In this document: piece by piece, positions 1 to 6,383 of the stretch
Numbering within the stretch: the stretch's first letter is position 1
How the letters are laid out: the number at the start of each line of letters is the position of its first letter
DNA from: Desulfobacterales bacterium
Lineage (GTDB): Bacteria; Desulfobacterota; Desulfobacteria; Desulfobacterales; JAUWMJ01
DNA length: 9,560 nt
Direction of reading: 5' to 3'
Assembly: GCA_030613225.1 (NCBI GenBank)
Contig: JAUWMJ010000075.1
Coordinates: forward strand, 1-9,560
Program-made: the position numbers and the translations under genes
Notes under the pieces: generated by a model
What the model saw: the letters and a program-made list of their open reading frames with translations, nothing else
Databases searched by the model: none
Told to the model about the DNA's origin: nothing

Positions 1-1
1 C

Positions 2-1147
2 GGCGCCATTGAACCGGCAGCTTCCATCGGCGGGATGTTCATGCCGCCGATCATGGGCGCAGGCGGATTCATCATGGCGGAACTGACCGGCGTGCCTTAT
101 TCCAAAATTATGCTGGTGGCCATATTTCCTGCCTTTATGTACTTTTTCAGCGTCTTTGTTATGGTCCATTATGAAGCTAAAAAGCACAATATCGTGGGCG
201 AAAAATCCGAACACAGCCCCATGGAGATCCTGAAAAGGCAATGGGTTTTTATTTTGCCCCTTGTGATCATAACGATTTTTATGCTCAACGGCTATTCCCC
301 GGGGTTTTCCGCTATTTTAGGACTTGCGACCTGTATTGCCGTCAGTTTTAAGGAAAAGGAAACCCGGATTGATTTGGCGCTTACAGTCATTATGGTGTTT
401 GTGCTTTTGGGCTCTTTTCTCAACAAGGCTTCAGGCAGTACACTTGTTTCAGAAAACAGCCTGGTTATCATCGGCTTTATTGGGTATTTTATTATAATTT
501 TTTTCCGAAAAAACCGGCGTGAGAGTGTAGGGTTTGAATTGAGACGATTTGTGGAAACGGCCAGGTCCGGGACGGAAAGCAGTCTTAAAATCGGCGCTAC
601 TGTGGGTGTTATCGGCATTATAATCGGCGTGCTCACCTTTAGCGGACTGGTACTGACCTTTGCAGATATTGTTATCGAACTCGCTGGGGGCTCACTGGTT
701 TTAACTATATTTTTAATCGCACTGGCTTCCCTGGTCCTCGGCATGGGTGTTCCGGTTACCGCCGCCTATCTCATCACTGCAGTGGTGGCAGTACCTGCCT
801 TGACCCACCTGGGTGTTAATGAAATCGCAGCCCACATGATTGTTTACTGGTTATCCCAGGACTCCAATATAACGCCACCGGTCTGTATTGCCGCCTTTGC
901 CGGGGCGACCATTGCCAAAGCCAATATGTGGCGAACCGCCTTTTCAGCCTTTAAATTCGCCAAGTTTCTGTACCTGGGGCCGTTTTTATTCGGTTACGTC
1001 CCTGGCTTTTCTTTGAACGGAAGCGCCATGGATATCATCAAGGCCTTTGTACTGATTCTATTCGGAACCTATGCATATTCCTGGTTCTTAAGCGGCATCT
1101 GGATCGGGCAACTTAAGGGGATTATTAAAAAGTCTCCGGCAAGCTGA
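2..1147 (+). CDS. TRAP transporter fused permease (4TM/12TM type), C-terminal part, 5' truncated by window edge
   Basis: The reading frame is open from base 2, before the first internal ATG at 35, so this is the C-terminal part of a longer protein. The first visible residues, GAIEPAASIGGMFMPPIMGAG, are the hallmark of the large DctM-like half of TRAP permeases of the fused DctQ-DctM type, which usually pair with TAXI-type binding proteins. Later family motifs are GMGVPVTAAYLI and ITPPVCIAAFAGATIAKA. About eight or nine hydrophobic segments follow one another, as expected for an inner-membrane carrier driven by an ion gradient. The substrate cannot be read from the sequence; the binding protein must lie outside the window. 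A UspA gene follows 59 bp downstream on the same strand. The TRAP family call is firm; the fused type is inferred from sequence resemblance. Confidence 0.9.
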   Translation, partial: GAIEPAASIGGMFMPPIMGAGGFIMAELTGVPYSKIMLVAIFPAFMYFFSVFVMVHYEAKKHNIVGEKSEHSPMEILKRQWVFILPLVIITIFMLNGYSPGFSAILGLATCIAVSFKEKETRIDLALTVIMVFVLLGSFLNKASGSTLVSENSLVIIGFIGYFIIIFFRKNRRESVGFELRRFVETARSGTESSLKIGATVGVIGIIIGVLTFSGLVLTFADIVIELAGGSLVLTIFLIALASLVLGMGVPVTAAYLITAVVAVPALTHLGVNEIAAHMIVYWLSQDSNITPPVCIAAFAGATIAKANMWRTAFSAFKFAKFLYLGPFLFGYVPGFSLNGSAMDIIKAFVLILFGTYAYSWFLSGIWIGQLKGIIKKSPAS

Positions 1148-1206
1148 TTTTGGTTTTAAAAATTTTCTTCGGAATTTCTTTATTAAATTAGTAACGAGGC
1201 AGAAAA

Positions 1207-1740
1207 ATGACACTCCCAAAAATTGAAGTTAAAAAAATTCTTTATGCAACAGATCTTTCAGAAAGTGCTCGGTATGCATTCGCATATGCACTGAGTCTCG
1301 CCAACCTCTATGGTGCGCGGATTACTTTTTTGCATGTGCTGCCCGAAGTCTCCGAGTTTGTGGATTCCCATATTATCGGTTATATCAGTGCGGACCGATG
1401 GGAGGAGATTAAGGCCCAGCATTCTAGCGAGGCAAGGGAAGCTCTCATTGGTAAGCAAAGAGATTCTGCGGCAGCTAAAGCCGTTCTGGATCAGTTTAGC
1501 GAGGACGCAAAACTAGGGCAGGAAGGTGCCGGCTTTATAGCAGATGAAATTATTGTAGAAAGGGGAAATCCGGTTGAGCAGATTTTGAAGCAGGCCAAAG
1601 AAAAAAACTGCGATCTTATTGTGATGGGAACCCACGGACGAGGTACACTTGCAGATGCAATGATAGGGAGCACGGCCAGAAGGGTTTTGCGACGGTCAGA
1701 AAAGCCCGTCCTGGTCGTACGGCTCCCTGAAGAAAAATAA
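1207..1740 (+). CDS. Universal stress protein, UspA family, ATP-binding type
   Basis: This is a 177-residue cytoplasmic protein. The N-terminus (KKILYATDLSESARYAFAYAL) is the first beta strand and helix of the Usp fold, with the usual Asp. Near the C-terminus GTHG-RGTLADAMI-GS matches the G-2x-G-9x-G(S/T) ATP-binding motif exactly and is followed by the final strand KPVLVVR. The protein is some 30 residues longer than a typical single Usp domain; the extra length is a charged helical stretch around residues 55-105. The ATG is supported by GAGG seven bases upstream (1196-1199). Usp proteins encoded beside TRAP transporters are known; in Halomonas, TeaD binds ATP and modulates the TeaABC ectoine TRAP system. 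A similar regulatory role for this protein is an inference from position. Confidence 0.92.
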   Translation: MTLPKIEVKKILYATDLSESARYAFAYALSLANLYGARITFLHVLPEVSEFVDSHIIGYISADRWEEIKAQHSSEAREALIGKQRDSAAAKAVLDQFSEDAKLGQEGAGFIADEIIVERGNPVEQILKQAKEKNCDLIVMGTHGRGTLADAMIGSTARRVLRRSEKPVLVVRLPEEK

Positions 1741-1768
1741 AGGGTAAATTATTCCCCTAAAAAATATC

Positions 1769-1801
1769 AAGAAAGAACATCAATCTTTACTTTGTTTTTT
1801 T
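1769..1801 (+). terminator. Probable AU-rich intrinsic terminator after the Usp gene, possibly bidirectional
   Basis: AAGAAAGA (1769-1776) can pair with TCTTT-a-CTT (1784-1792) with one bulged A and a 7-nt loop, followed by TGTTTTTTT. On the minus strand the same hairpin is followed by a short T-run (ATTTTTT), so it could also serve the convergent gene at 1920-2948. The stem is AT-rich, so the call is tentative. Confidence 0.38.
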
Positions 1802-1898
1802 CAAGGGTATGGTCCGGGAGAATACTAAATTTTAAATAGAAACCGGAATCGAGTAACAAACAACTTCATGTAGTATTAATGAATTTGGGAAAATTAAA

Positions 1899-1940
1899 TC
1901 GTCAACTTATTGTCAACCTTTACTTAATATTATTGTCAAC
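1899..1940. promoter_or_regulatory. Three-box TTGTCAAC array at the 3' end of the HTH-ATPase gene (downstream copy)
   Basis: The boxes are TCGTCAAC (1899-1906), TTGTCAAC (1910-1917) and TTGTCAAC (1933-1940), with starts 11 and 23 bp apart. The third box lies inside the last codons of the gene (encoding VVDN) and the others just after its stop. The spacing is the same as in the upstream array at 2965-3006, and the 17-bp stretch 1902-1918 is identical to 2968-2984. No -10-like hexamer sits beside this copy. I infer a second operator or a duplicated regulatory segment. Confidence 0.6.
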
Positions 1941-2948
1941 CACATGATTAATGATTTGCTGTAGAGCCGGGCTAAGGTTGTCGGTTTTTATGACTTTATC
2001 CGGGTACTCTTGTTTAAAGACTCGGAATATTTCATCAGCAAAGCCCTGACCGATAGATTTGACACCTTTAAAATCGAGTATTATTTCTTTGAATCTGTCA
2101 AGACCATAAAGCAGCCTTTTTGCCTCTGATCGTGAAACGTAGTCCTGGTGGAAGAGCTTTACAAGAGCTCTCGTTTTCTCAAATCTGTAATCAAATTCTT
2201 CCGGGGCGAAATAAGAAAATATTTTATCAAGTCTCCTTTTTGAGCGCTTGCTGATGCTAAAAGCTACTTCAGTTCCTTTAATAAATCTTTTTTCTTCAAC
2301 AAAAACATCTTTTTTTATATTATTAAAAATCAGTTTTATTTTATGAGATCTTAAGAAAAGAACATCAGAGGATTTTGAAGTAAAAAATATTCCCTCTCCG
2401 GTGTGCTTTTCCTTCATGGTCGTTGTCTTTCCTTTTAGCAGTTCTCCTATAGCGGCGTTCTCATCAGCCAGATTAAATTTTGTGAAAATTGAATTAAAGA
2501 CACCTCTTCCAAAATCCCTGATGCGAAAGTTAAACATGTAAGGGTCAATACTAAACTCGATGAAACACTTTTCAGATTCAGAATGGTCTATTGCATTGTT
2601 TAACATCTCTGTGAATGCATAATGGACTATTCTAAAAGCACTTTTGCTCAGTTCCTGCTTAAAATTTAAAAGCGGTGCCAAGTCACGAAATACCTTATCT
2701 TCTTCAAGGGCTGACAAGATATAGGTTTTTTCAAATCTCTTTACTGACCGGACTTTCCTTTTGGCATGCGAAGCCTTGTAAACGGCTCCTTTGGTAACCC
2801 CCTCTTTAACTATTTTATTATCCTGTATTAATTCCTGCAGGTATTTATTAACAGCCTGTCTCGATATTCCGAGAAATTCGGACAGTTCTTTCCCTGTGAC
2901 AAAGCGCCTGCCTTTTATGTATTTTAAGATTTTTTCTTTTGAATTCAC
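1920..2948 (-). CDS. HTH - GHKL ATPase - STAS-like (DUF4325) regulator
   Basis: This 342-residue protein has three recognisable modules. Residues 1-58 form a winged helix-turn-helix (helices around ELSEFLGISRQAVNKYLQEL). Residues about 95-240 form a GHKL/HATPase fold with an N box E114..N117-N118..D121-H122, a G1 box D145-x-G147-x-G149, and a G2 box HTGEG (G184, G186). Residues about 255-335 resemble the STAS-like DUF4325 domain (SIGQGFADEIFRVF). No phospho-accepting His domain is seen, so the ATPase resembles anti-sigma-type kinases more than sensor kinases. Start: GTG at 2948 is the only usable codon, because a stop lies five codons upstream and no other start precedes the HTH. No Shine-Dalgarno is visible. 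The gene is AT-richer than its neighbours, which may indicate acquisition. It is flanked by matching three-box arrays, suggesting autoregulation. The regulated process is unknown. Confidence 0.82.
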   Translation of the reverse strand: MNSKEKILKYIKGRRFVTGKELSEFLGISRQAVNKYLQELIQDNKIVKEGVTKGAVYKASHAKRKVRSVKRFEKTYILSALEEDKVFRDLAPLLNFKQELSKSAFRIVHYAFTEMLNNAIDHSESEKCFIEFSIDPYMFNFRIRDFGRGVFNSIFTKFNLADENAAIGELLKGKTTTMKEKHTGEGIFFTSKSSDVLFLRSHKIKLIFNNIKKDVFVEEKRFIKGTEVAFSISKRSKRRLDKIFSYFAPEEFDYRFEKTRALVKLFHQDYVSRSEAKRLLYGLDRFKEIILDFKGVKSIGQGFADEIFRVFKQEYPDKVIKTDNLSPALQQIINHVVDNNIK

Positions 2949-2954
2949 AGGGCT

Positions 2955-2982
2955 ATTATATTAATTATCAACTTATTGTCAA
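2955..2982 (-). promoter_or_regulatory. Near-consensus sigma70 promoter for the HTH-ATPase-STAS gene
   Basis: On the minus strand a perfect TTGACA (2982-2977) and a perfect TATAAT (2960-2955) are separated by 16 bp. The -35 lies inside the middle box of the upstream array, so a protein bound there would block the promoter. Transcription would begin about 2948, at the GTG start itself, predicting a leaderless mRNA. Confidence 0.6.
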
Positions 2983-3006
2983 CCAATAATATATATTTTT
3001 GTCAAC
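2965..3006. promoter_or_regulatory. Three-box TTGTCAAC array upstream of the HTH-ATPase gene (upstream copy)
   Basis: The boxes are TTATCAAC (2965-2972), TTGTCAAC (2976-2983) and TTGTCAAC (2999-3006), again 11 and 23 bp apart, close to one and two DNA turns. Each core is a small interrupted palindrome, TTG-T-CAA. The array overlaps the -35 and spacer of the promoter at 2955-2982. I infer an operator, most likely for the HTH protein encoded next to it. Confidence 0.65.
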
Positions 3007-3017
3007 TTAGCTTTATT

Positions 3018-3077
3018 AAAAAAAGTAACTGTTTCAAGCTTTTACATTCAACAGGAAAGCTAATCGCTGAAACTGTT
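3018..3077 (-). terminator. Intrinsic terminator of the dksA-rnc-radical SAM operon
   Basis: Reading on the minus strand directly from the radical SAM stop codon, AACAGTTTCA (3077-3068) pairs with TGAAACAGTT (3036-3027) with one mismatch. An inner stem AGCTTT/AAAGCT (3061-3056 with 3042-3037) closes a 13-nt loop. Two bases after the outer stem comes a run of seven T (3024-3018). Position, stem and U-tract all fit a Rho-independent terminator. Confidence 0.65.
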
Positions 3078-4146
3078 AAAAATGGCGAGGGTAACTGTTA
3101 ACAATCAAACTATCTTTTGTCAGTGAGATGTCAGGAATGATTTTTATCGATTTAATGTTATATTTTCTTTTAAGGGTTTCAATATTTATGTTTTTTAAGC
3201 CTCTCATTTTAGAGATGGACCGTGGATGAACTTTTATGCAGACTTCGTCTCTAACCGATACTTCTGATTCTAAAATCGCCGTCGCCATATCAAGAAAAAG
3301 CCGGGAAAAAACCAGATGTCCAAAAGCCGGATGATAAGGTCCTGCCAGAATTTCTGCATCTTTTTCAAAGTTTTCTGAAGCCTGAAGTCCCATGCGAATG
3401 ACTTTAATATCGTTTTTACGAAATAACAGGTAAAGATTTTTAACAAGGCTGATGCATTGCTCAAGAGGTATGGGAGCATATTTTCCTTTTTGATACCATT
3501 TGGCCAAAAGACTGCCGGCCAGAACTACGGTGGGATAAATTCTGACAAAATCAGGAGACATGTCTACAAGCCGACGTCCTGTAAGTTGCGCTTTGGTTTC
3601 ATCATCACCAGGCAACCCGACCATCATCTGGAGGCCGATTTCATAATTTCGTTCTTTAAGAAGTCGCACTGCATTTTTAGTATCAGCGGATGTATGACCC
3701 CGTTTTGACATGGAAAGCACATGATCATCCATGGACTGAACACCAAGCTCAATGGTGGAAACAGGAAACGGGTTTAAGATATCAAGGGTTTCATTATTAA
3801 TAGTGTCAGGACGCGTAGAAAACCGAAGGCTATCTACACTGCCGGCATTAACGAATTTGCCGGCTTCGTGGAGTAATGATTCTATATGCTGAGTTTTTAG
3901 ACCCAGAAAATTTCCGCCAAAAAAGGCGATTTGTACTTGGTTTCTTTGTTTTCCCTTATACTTAAGAAATGTGTCTATAAGCGAGTAAAGTTTTTCAGGG
4001 GAAGGAATTTTTCGTTTAATGTTCGTGATAGTGCTCTGATTGCAAAAAGCACATTGATGTGGACATCCGGCATGAGGAATGAAAATCGGAATGATGAAGG
4101 GCTTTTTGCAGGATTTTGGATTCTGGATAGTGAAAGTTCTCTCCAT
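3076..4146 (-). CDS. Radical SAM protein, Elp3-like, without acetyltransferase domain
   Basis: The protein has 356 residues. FIPHAGCPHQCAFCNQ holds the CxxxCxxC cluster-binding motif (C28, C32, C35) for a [4Fe-4S] cluster that cleaves S-adenosylmethionine. FFGGNFLGL is the glycine-rich SAM-contacting motif, and STIELGVQSMDD resembles the Elp3-family core. The C-terminal part (about 250-356) resembles the radical-SAM C-terminal extension of Elp3-like proteins, but no GNAT domain follows. Bacterial members are often annotated as 'elongator protein 3/radical SAM'; their substrate is not established to my knowledge. A gene of this type beside rnc recurs in other bacteria, notably Firmicutes, as I recall, which supports the family assignment. 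Shine-Dalgarno support for the ATG at 4146 is weak. The gene lies 166 bp after rnc, the gap being filled by a repeat element, and ends on an intrinsic terminator. Confidence 0.85.
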   Translation of the reverse strand: MERTFTIQNPKSCKKPFIIPIFIPHAGCPHQCAFCNQSTITNIKRKIPSPEKLYSLIDTFLKYKGKQRNQVQIAFFGGNFLGLKTQHIESLLHEAGKFVNAGSVDSLRFSTRPDTINNETLDILNPFPVSTIELGVQSMDDHVLSMSKRGHTSADTKNAVRLLKERNYEIGLQMMVGLPGDDETKAQLTGRRLVDMSPDFVRIYPTVVLAGSLLAKWYQKGKYAPIPLEQCISLVKNLYLLFRKNDIKVIRMGLQASENFEKDAEILAGPYHPAFGHLVFSRLFLDMATAILESEVSVRDEVCIKVHPRSISKMRGLKNINIETLKRKYNIKSIKIIPDISLTKDSLIVNSYPRHF

Positions 4147-4162
4147 AAATCTAATTGAGACC

Positions 4163-4320
4163 TTGTTAAGTTGTTAAGAGGTTGAGTGGTTAAGTTGTTG
4201 TTTTAACACCAATATTAGCAAATCGCTAATTGATTGGACACTCAAAAAATAATAATTTGCAGCATGTTGATAATATTGTATTTTTATACTACTCAACCAA
4301 TCAACTACTCAACTACTTAA
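4163..4320. repeat. Inverted pair of 8-bp tandem-repeat arrays between rnc and the radical SAM gene
   Basis: The left array at 4167-4198 has four units (TTAAGTTG, TTAAGAGG, TTGAGTGG, TTAAGTTG), with related bases on both sides (4163-4202). The right array at 4289-4320 read on the other strand is TTAAGTAG, TTGAGTAG, TTGATTGG, TTGAGTAG. The unit consensus is about TTRAGTNG. The two 32-bp arms match at 25 positions as an inverted repeat around a 90-nt AT-rich core. The core holds a small perfect hairpin, ATTAGC-5 nt-GCTAAT (4214-4230). The right array runs across the rnc stop codon at 4313. It is not a typical terminator, since no T-run follows. I see no transposase or target-site duplication. 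The function is unknown. Confidence 0.7.
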
Positions 4321-5026
4321 CGATATCTGAAGTCTCGGAATTTAAGATCTTAAGGGCTTTTTCTGCAGCATCCTGTTCGGCAAGCTTTATACTTTTACCT
4401 ACACCTTCCGTCTTCAGTTCTTTGACTGTAAGTTGAACGGTGAAAGTTTTATCATGATCCGGACCGCTTTCATTGATAACAGTATAATAAGGCACTGTCT
4501 TTTTGCTTATCTGAACAAGCTCCTGCAGCTTGCTTTTATAGTCATGGTTTGCGCTTGGAGCGTTAATTGAATTTAGCAATACAGAATAATTTTTTTCAAT
4601 AGTAGTAAATGCAGCATCAAAACCGCCGTCAAGGTAAACTGCAGCGATGACGGCTTCTAAGGCATTCGCCAGGATAGAGCTTTTTTCCCTGCCTTTTGTA
4701 TGAATTTCACCTTTACCGAGCTGCATATACTCTCCAAGATTCAACCTGCGCGCAATAGCAGCCAGCTGGGAATCATTAACAAGATTGGCGCGCATCCTGG
4801 AGAGGTCACCTTCCTTTAGCTCGGGGTAACGCTGCATTAGAATATGTCCTGTAACAAGGTTCAAAACCGCATCGCCAAGAAATTCCAGGCATTCGTTATC
4901 CCGCATTCCGATGTCAGGCTGTTCATTCACAAATGAACTATGCCTCATGGCTTCATCAAGCAGCTCTTTATTGCTAAATTTATATTGAAGTTTTTGTTCA
5001 ACTTCAGAAAGGTCAATTTCTTCCAT
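4313..5026 (-). CDS. rnc: Ribonuclease III
   Basis: The protein has 237 residues, close to the usual bacterial length. It cleaves double-stranded RNA, including the rRNA precursor, in the cytoplasm. The catalytic domain carries the family signature NECLEFLGDAVL (44-55). E48 and D52 correspond to the E. coli E41/D45 metal ligands, and E124 (in NALEAVIAAVYLDGG) to E117. The dsRNA-binding domain covers about 160-232: DYKSKLQELVQ, then YTVINESGPDHDKTF, then GKSIKLAEQDAAEKAL. The ATG at 5026 has a good AAGGA just upstream and overlaps the end of the PHP gene by 14 bp, so translation is probably coupled. The C-terminal codons merge into the 8-bp repeat array. Confidence 0.97.
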   Translation of the reverse strand: MEEIDLSEVEQKLQYKFSNKELLDEAMRHSSFVNEQPDIGMRDNECLEFLGDAVLNLVTGHILMQRYPELKEGDLSRMRANLVNDSQLAAIARRLNLGEYMQLGKGEIHTKGREKSSILANALEAVIAAVYLDGGFDAAFTTIEKNYSVLLNSINAPSANHDYKSKLQELVQISKKTVPYYTVINESGPDHDKTFTVQLTVKELKTEGVGKSIKLAEQDAAEKALKILNSETSDIVK

Positions 5027-5879
5027 TTAAGTTCCTTACTATTTTTTCATAAATTTCATAAGGCACAATAAAATCTCCCCTCCCGGATCCCATCTCAATG
5101 TCGGGTTTCAAAGAACCATGAAAATCTGTACCACCTGTTTTCAGCAAACCATAACGCTGAGCAAGTTCTATGTAAAAGGCTGTAATATCAAGGGGATGTT
5201 CCGGATAATAGACTTCAATGCCTTTAAGACCCATGTCCTTTAACAGGGCAAACAGATCAATGGTTTCATTTTTGTCAAAGTTAAGGAGAAACGGATGGGC
5301 TAAAACAGGAATTCCGCCGGCATCAAGAATAATTTCTATAGCCCTGCTGCAGTCAACACGATACTTATCTACATATGCAGGCATGCCTTGAGCTATATAT
5401 TTTCTAAATGCCTCATCAATCGATTTAACAAACCCTCTTTTTAACATGTATCTGGCAATATGTGGCCTGCCGAGCTGTCCATCACCGATTTCACTTGCAA
5501 CGTCCTCTAAGGAAAAATCAAATCCCAGATCATTAAGGCGCTTTACAATCTTTGGGTTTCGATTTTTTCTGGCCCGTTGGAGCACAGCGAGTGTTTTGTT
5601 CAACTGTGGATCATCAAGCCTGATGGAATATCCTAATATGTGAAAACTTCCTGCATAGGAGATGGAAGGCGGGGAAGAAGCGCTTATTTCAACACCGGTT
5701 AGAAACTTAACTGAAGACGGTATGCCTGCCTGTATAGCTTCTTTTGAGCCATCAATAGTATCATGATCTGTAATCGAAATGACCCTGAGCTTAATTTTTT
5801 GAGCCAGTGTGAGAATTTCGGTTGGAGAAAGTGTACCATCAGATGCAGTTGAATGAATGTGGAGGTCTATTCCTTCCAT
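5013..5879 (-). CDS. PHP-domain phosphoesterase, RNase AM / YciV (TrpH) family
   Basis: The 288-residue protein is about as long as E. coli YciV (Rnm). Metal-binding PHP motifs are DLHIHSTASDG (H7, H9, D14), ITDHDT (D38, H39, D40), GVEIS, VLAHPF and GGTDFHG. COG0613 members hydrolyse 3',5'-bisphosphonucleotides; the E. coli member acts as a 5'-3' exonuclease (RNase AM) trimming the 5' ends of rRNAs. Which activity this protein has is inferred. The gene starts 18 bp after the dksA stop and overlaps rnc by 14 bp, so the three are surely co-transcribed. The Shine-Dalgarno of the ATG at 5879 is weak, suggesting coupling to dksA translation. Confidence 0.88.
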   Translation of the reverse strand: MEGIDLHIHSTASDGTLSPTEILTLAQKIKLRVISITDHDTIDGSKEAIQAGIPSSVKFLTGVEISASSPPSISYAGSFHILGYSIRLDDPQLNKTLAVLQRARKNRNPKIVKRLNDLGFDFSLEDVASEIGDGQLGRPHIARYMLKRGFVKSIDEAFRKYIAQGMPAYVDKYRVDCSRAIEIILDAGGIPVLAHPFLLNFDKNETIDLFALLKDMGLKGIEVYYPEHPLDITAFYIELAQRYGLLKTGGTDFHGSLKPDIEMGSGRGDFIVPYEIYEKIVRNLNGRN

Positions 5880-5897
5880 GCCTGTTATAGTCCGATT

Positions 5898-6260
5898 TTA
5901 TAGTCCGAGAGCTTTCTCAAGAGCTTCTTCTTTGGATTTACAATCTATGCATTGAGAAGTAACAGGTCTGGCCTTCATCCTTTCAACGGAAATTTCTTCA
6001 CCGCAAGTCTCACATGTTCCAAATGTTTCGTCTTCAATACGTGCAAGGGCTTTCTTGATCTTTTTGATCAGCTTGCTTTCTCTGTCCCTTATACGAAGCA
6101 TGAAATTCCGGTCGGATTCAAGTGAGGCACGGTCTGTCGGATCAGGAAAATTTTCTTTAGGCGCAGTCATACCAGAGACAGTGTCATCTGCATGGCTTAA
6201 AAGCTCTTCCAGCCTGCTGGTCAAAAATTCTTTAAAATATTTGATATCTTTTTTTTTCAT
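5898..6260 (-). CDS. dksA: RNA polymerase-binding transcription factor DksA
   Basis: This 120-residue protein binds the RNA polymerase secondary channel and, with ppGpp, adjusts rRNA and biosynthetic promoters. It has a coiled-coil arm with the tip motif D40-P-T-D43-R-A45 (DxxDxA) followed by the conserved RDRESKLIKKI. The C-terminal C4 zinc finger uses C83, C86, C104 and C107 (CETC...CIDC). I chose the ATG at 6260 because AAAGG lies about seven bases upstream and MKKKDIKYFKEFL is the usual start of the short DksA form. An in-frame ATG at 6323 would add 21 residues with no family resemblance and would sit almost on the promoter. It is the first gene of the dksA-PHP-rnc-radical SAM unit. Confidence 0.93.
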   Translation of the reverse strand: MKKKDIKYFKEFLTSRLEELLSHADDTVSGMTAPKENFPDPTDRASLESDRNFMLRIRDRESKLIKKIKKALARIEDETFGTCETCGEEISVERMKARPVTSQCIDCKSKEEALEKALGL

Positions 6261-6313
6261 GGGTAAGCCTTTCAAATATTTTACTATTTGTTTTCTATAA
6301 TATAAAAGATGAA

Positions 6314-6342
6314 ATATTAACACGATCTAAATACCATGTAAA
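6314..6342 (-). promoter_or_regulatory. Candidate sigma70 promoter of the dksA operon
   Basis: On the minus strand TTTACA (6342-6337) and TAATAT (6319-6314) are 17 bp apart, giving a leader of roughly 45 nt before the dksA ATG at 6260. It lies just after the tupC stop (6384), and no convincing terminator separates them, so some read-through from the tup operon is possible. Confidence 0.42.
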
Positions 6343-6383
6343 GTAAAAAGATATCATTTAATCACAAAAACTGGAAAGCCAAA

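Noticed and set aside
292..744. 150-aa open frame on the minus strand opposite the TRAP permease
   Set aside because: It lies wholly opposite a well-supported gene, has low-complexity Ser/Thr/Pro/Ile composition typical of antisense frames, and shows no motif.
1807..1853. Stem TCCGG/CCGGA in the gap after the Usp gene
   Set aside because: Five pairs with a loop of about 25 nt is within chance expectation; nothing else supports a function.
1895..3010. CRISPR or insertion-sequence reading of the repeats around 1899-1940 and 2965-3006
   Set aside because: There are only three short boxes per side, no regular spacers, the two copies are direct rather than inverted, and the enclosed gene is a regulator, not a transposase.
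6261..6323. N-terminal extension of DksA from an ATG at 6323 (141 aa)
   Set aside because: The extra 21 residues have no family resemblance, no Shine-Dalgarno precedes that ATG, and it lies next to the candidate promoter; the ATG at 6260 has a good site and the usual DksA start.
6340..6383. Intrinsic terminator after tupC
   Set aside because: Only a 3-bp stem (TGG-CTTT-CCA) precedes a short T-run, too weak to call; read-through towards dksA remains open.
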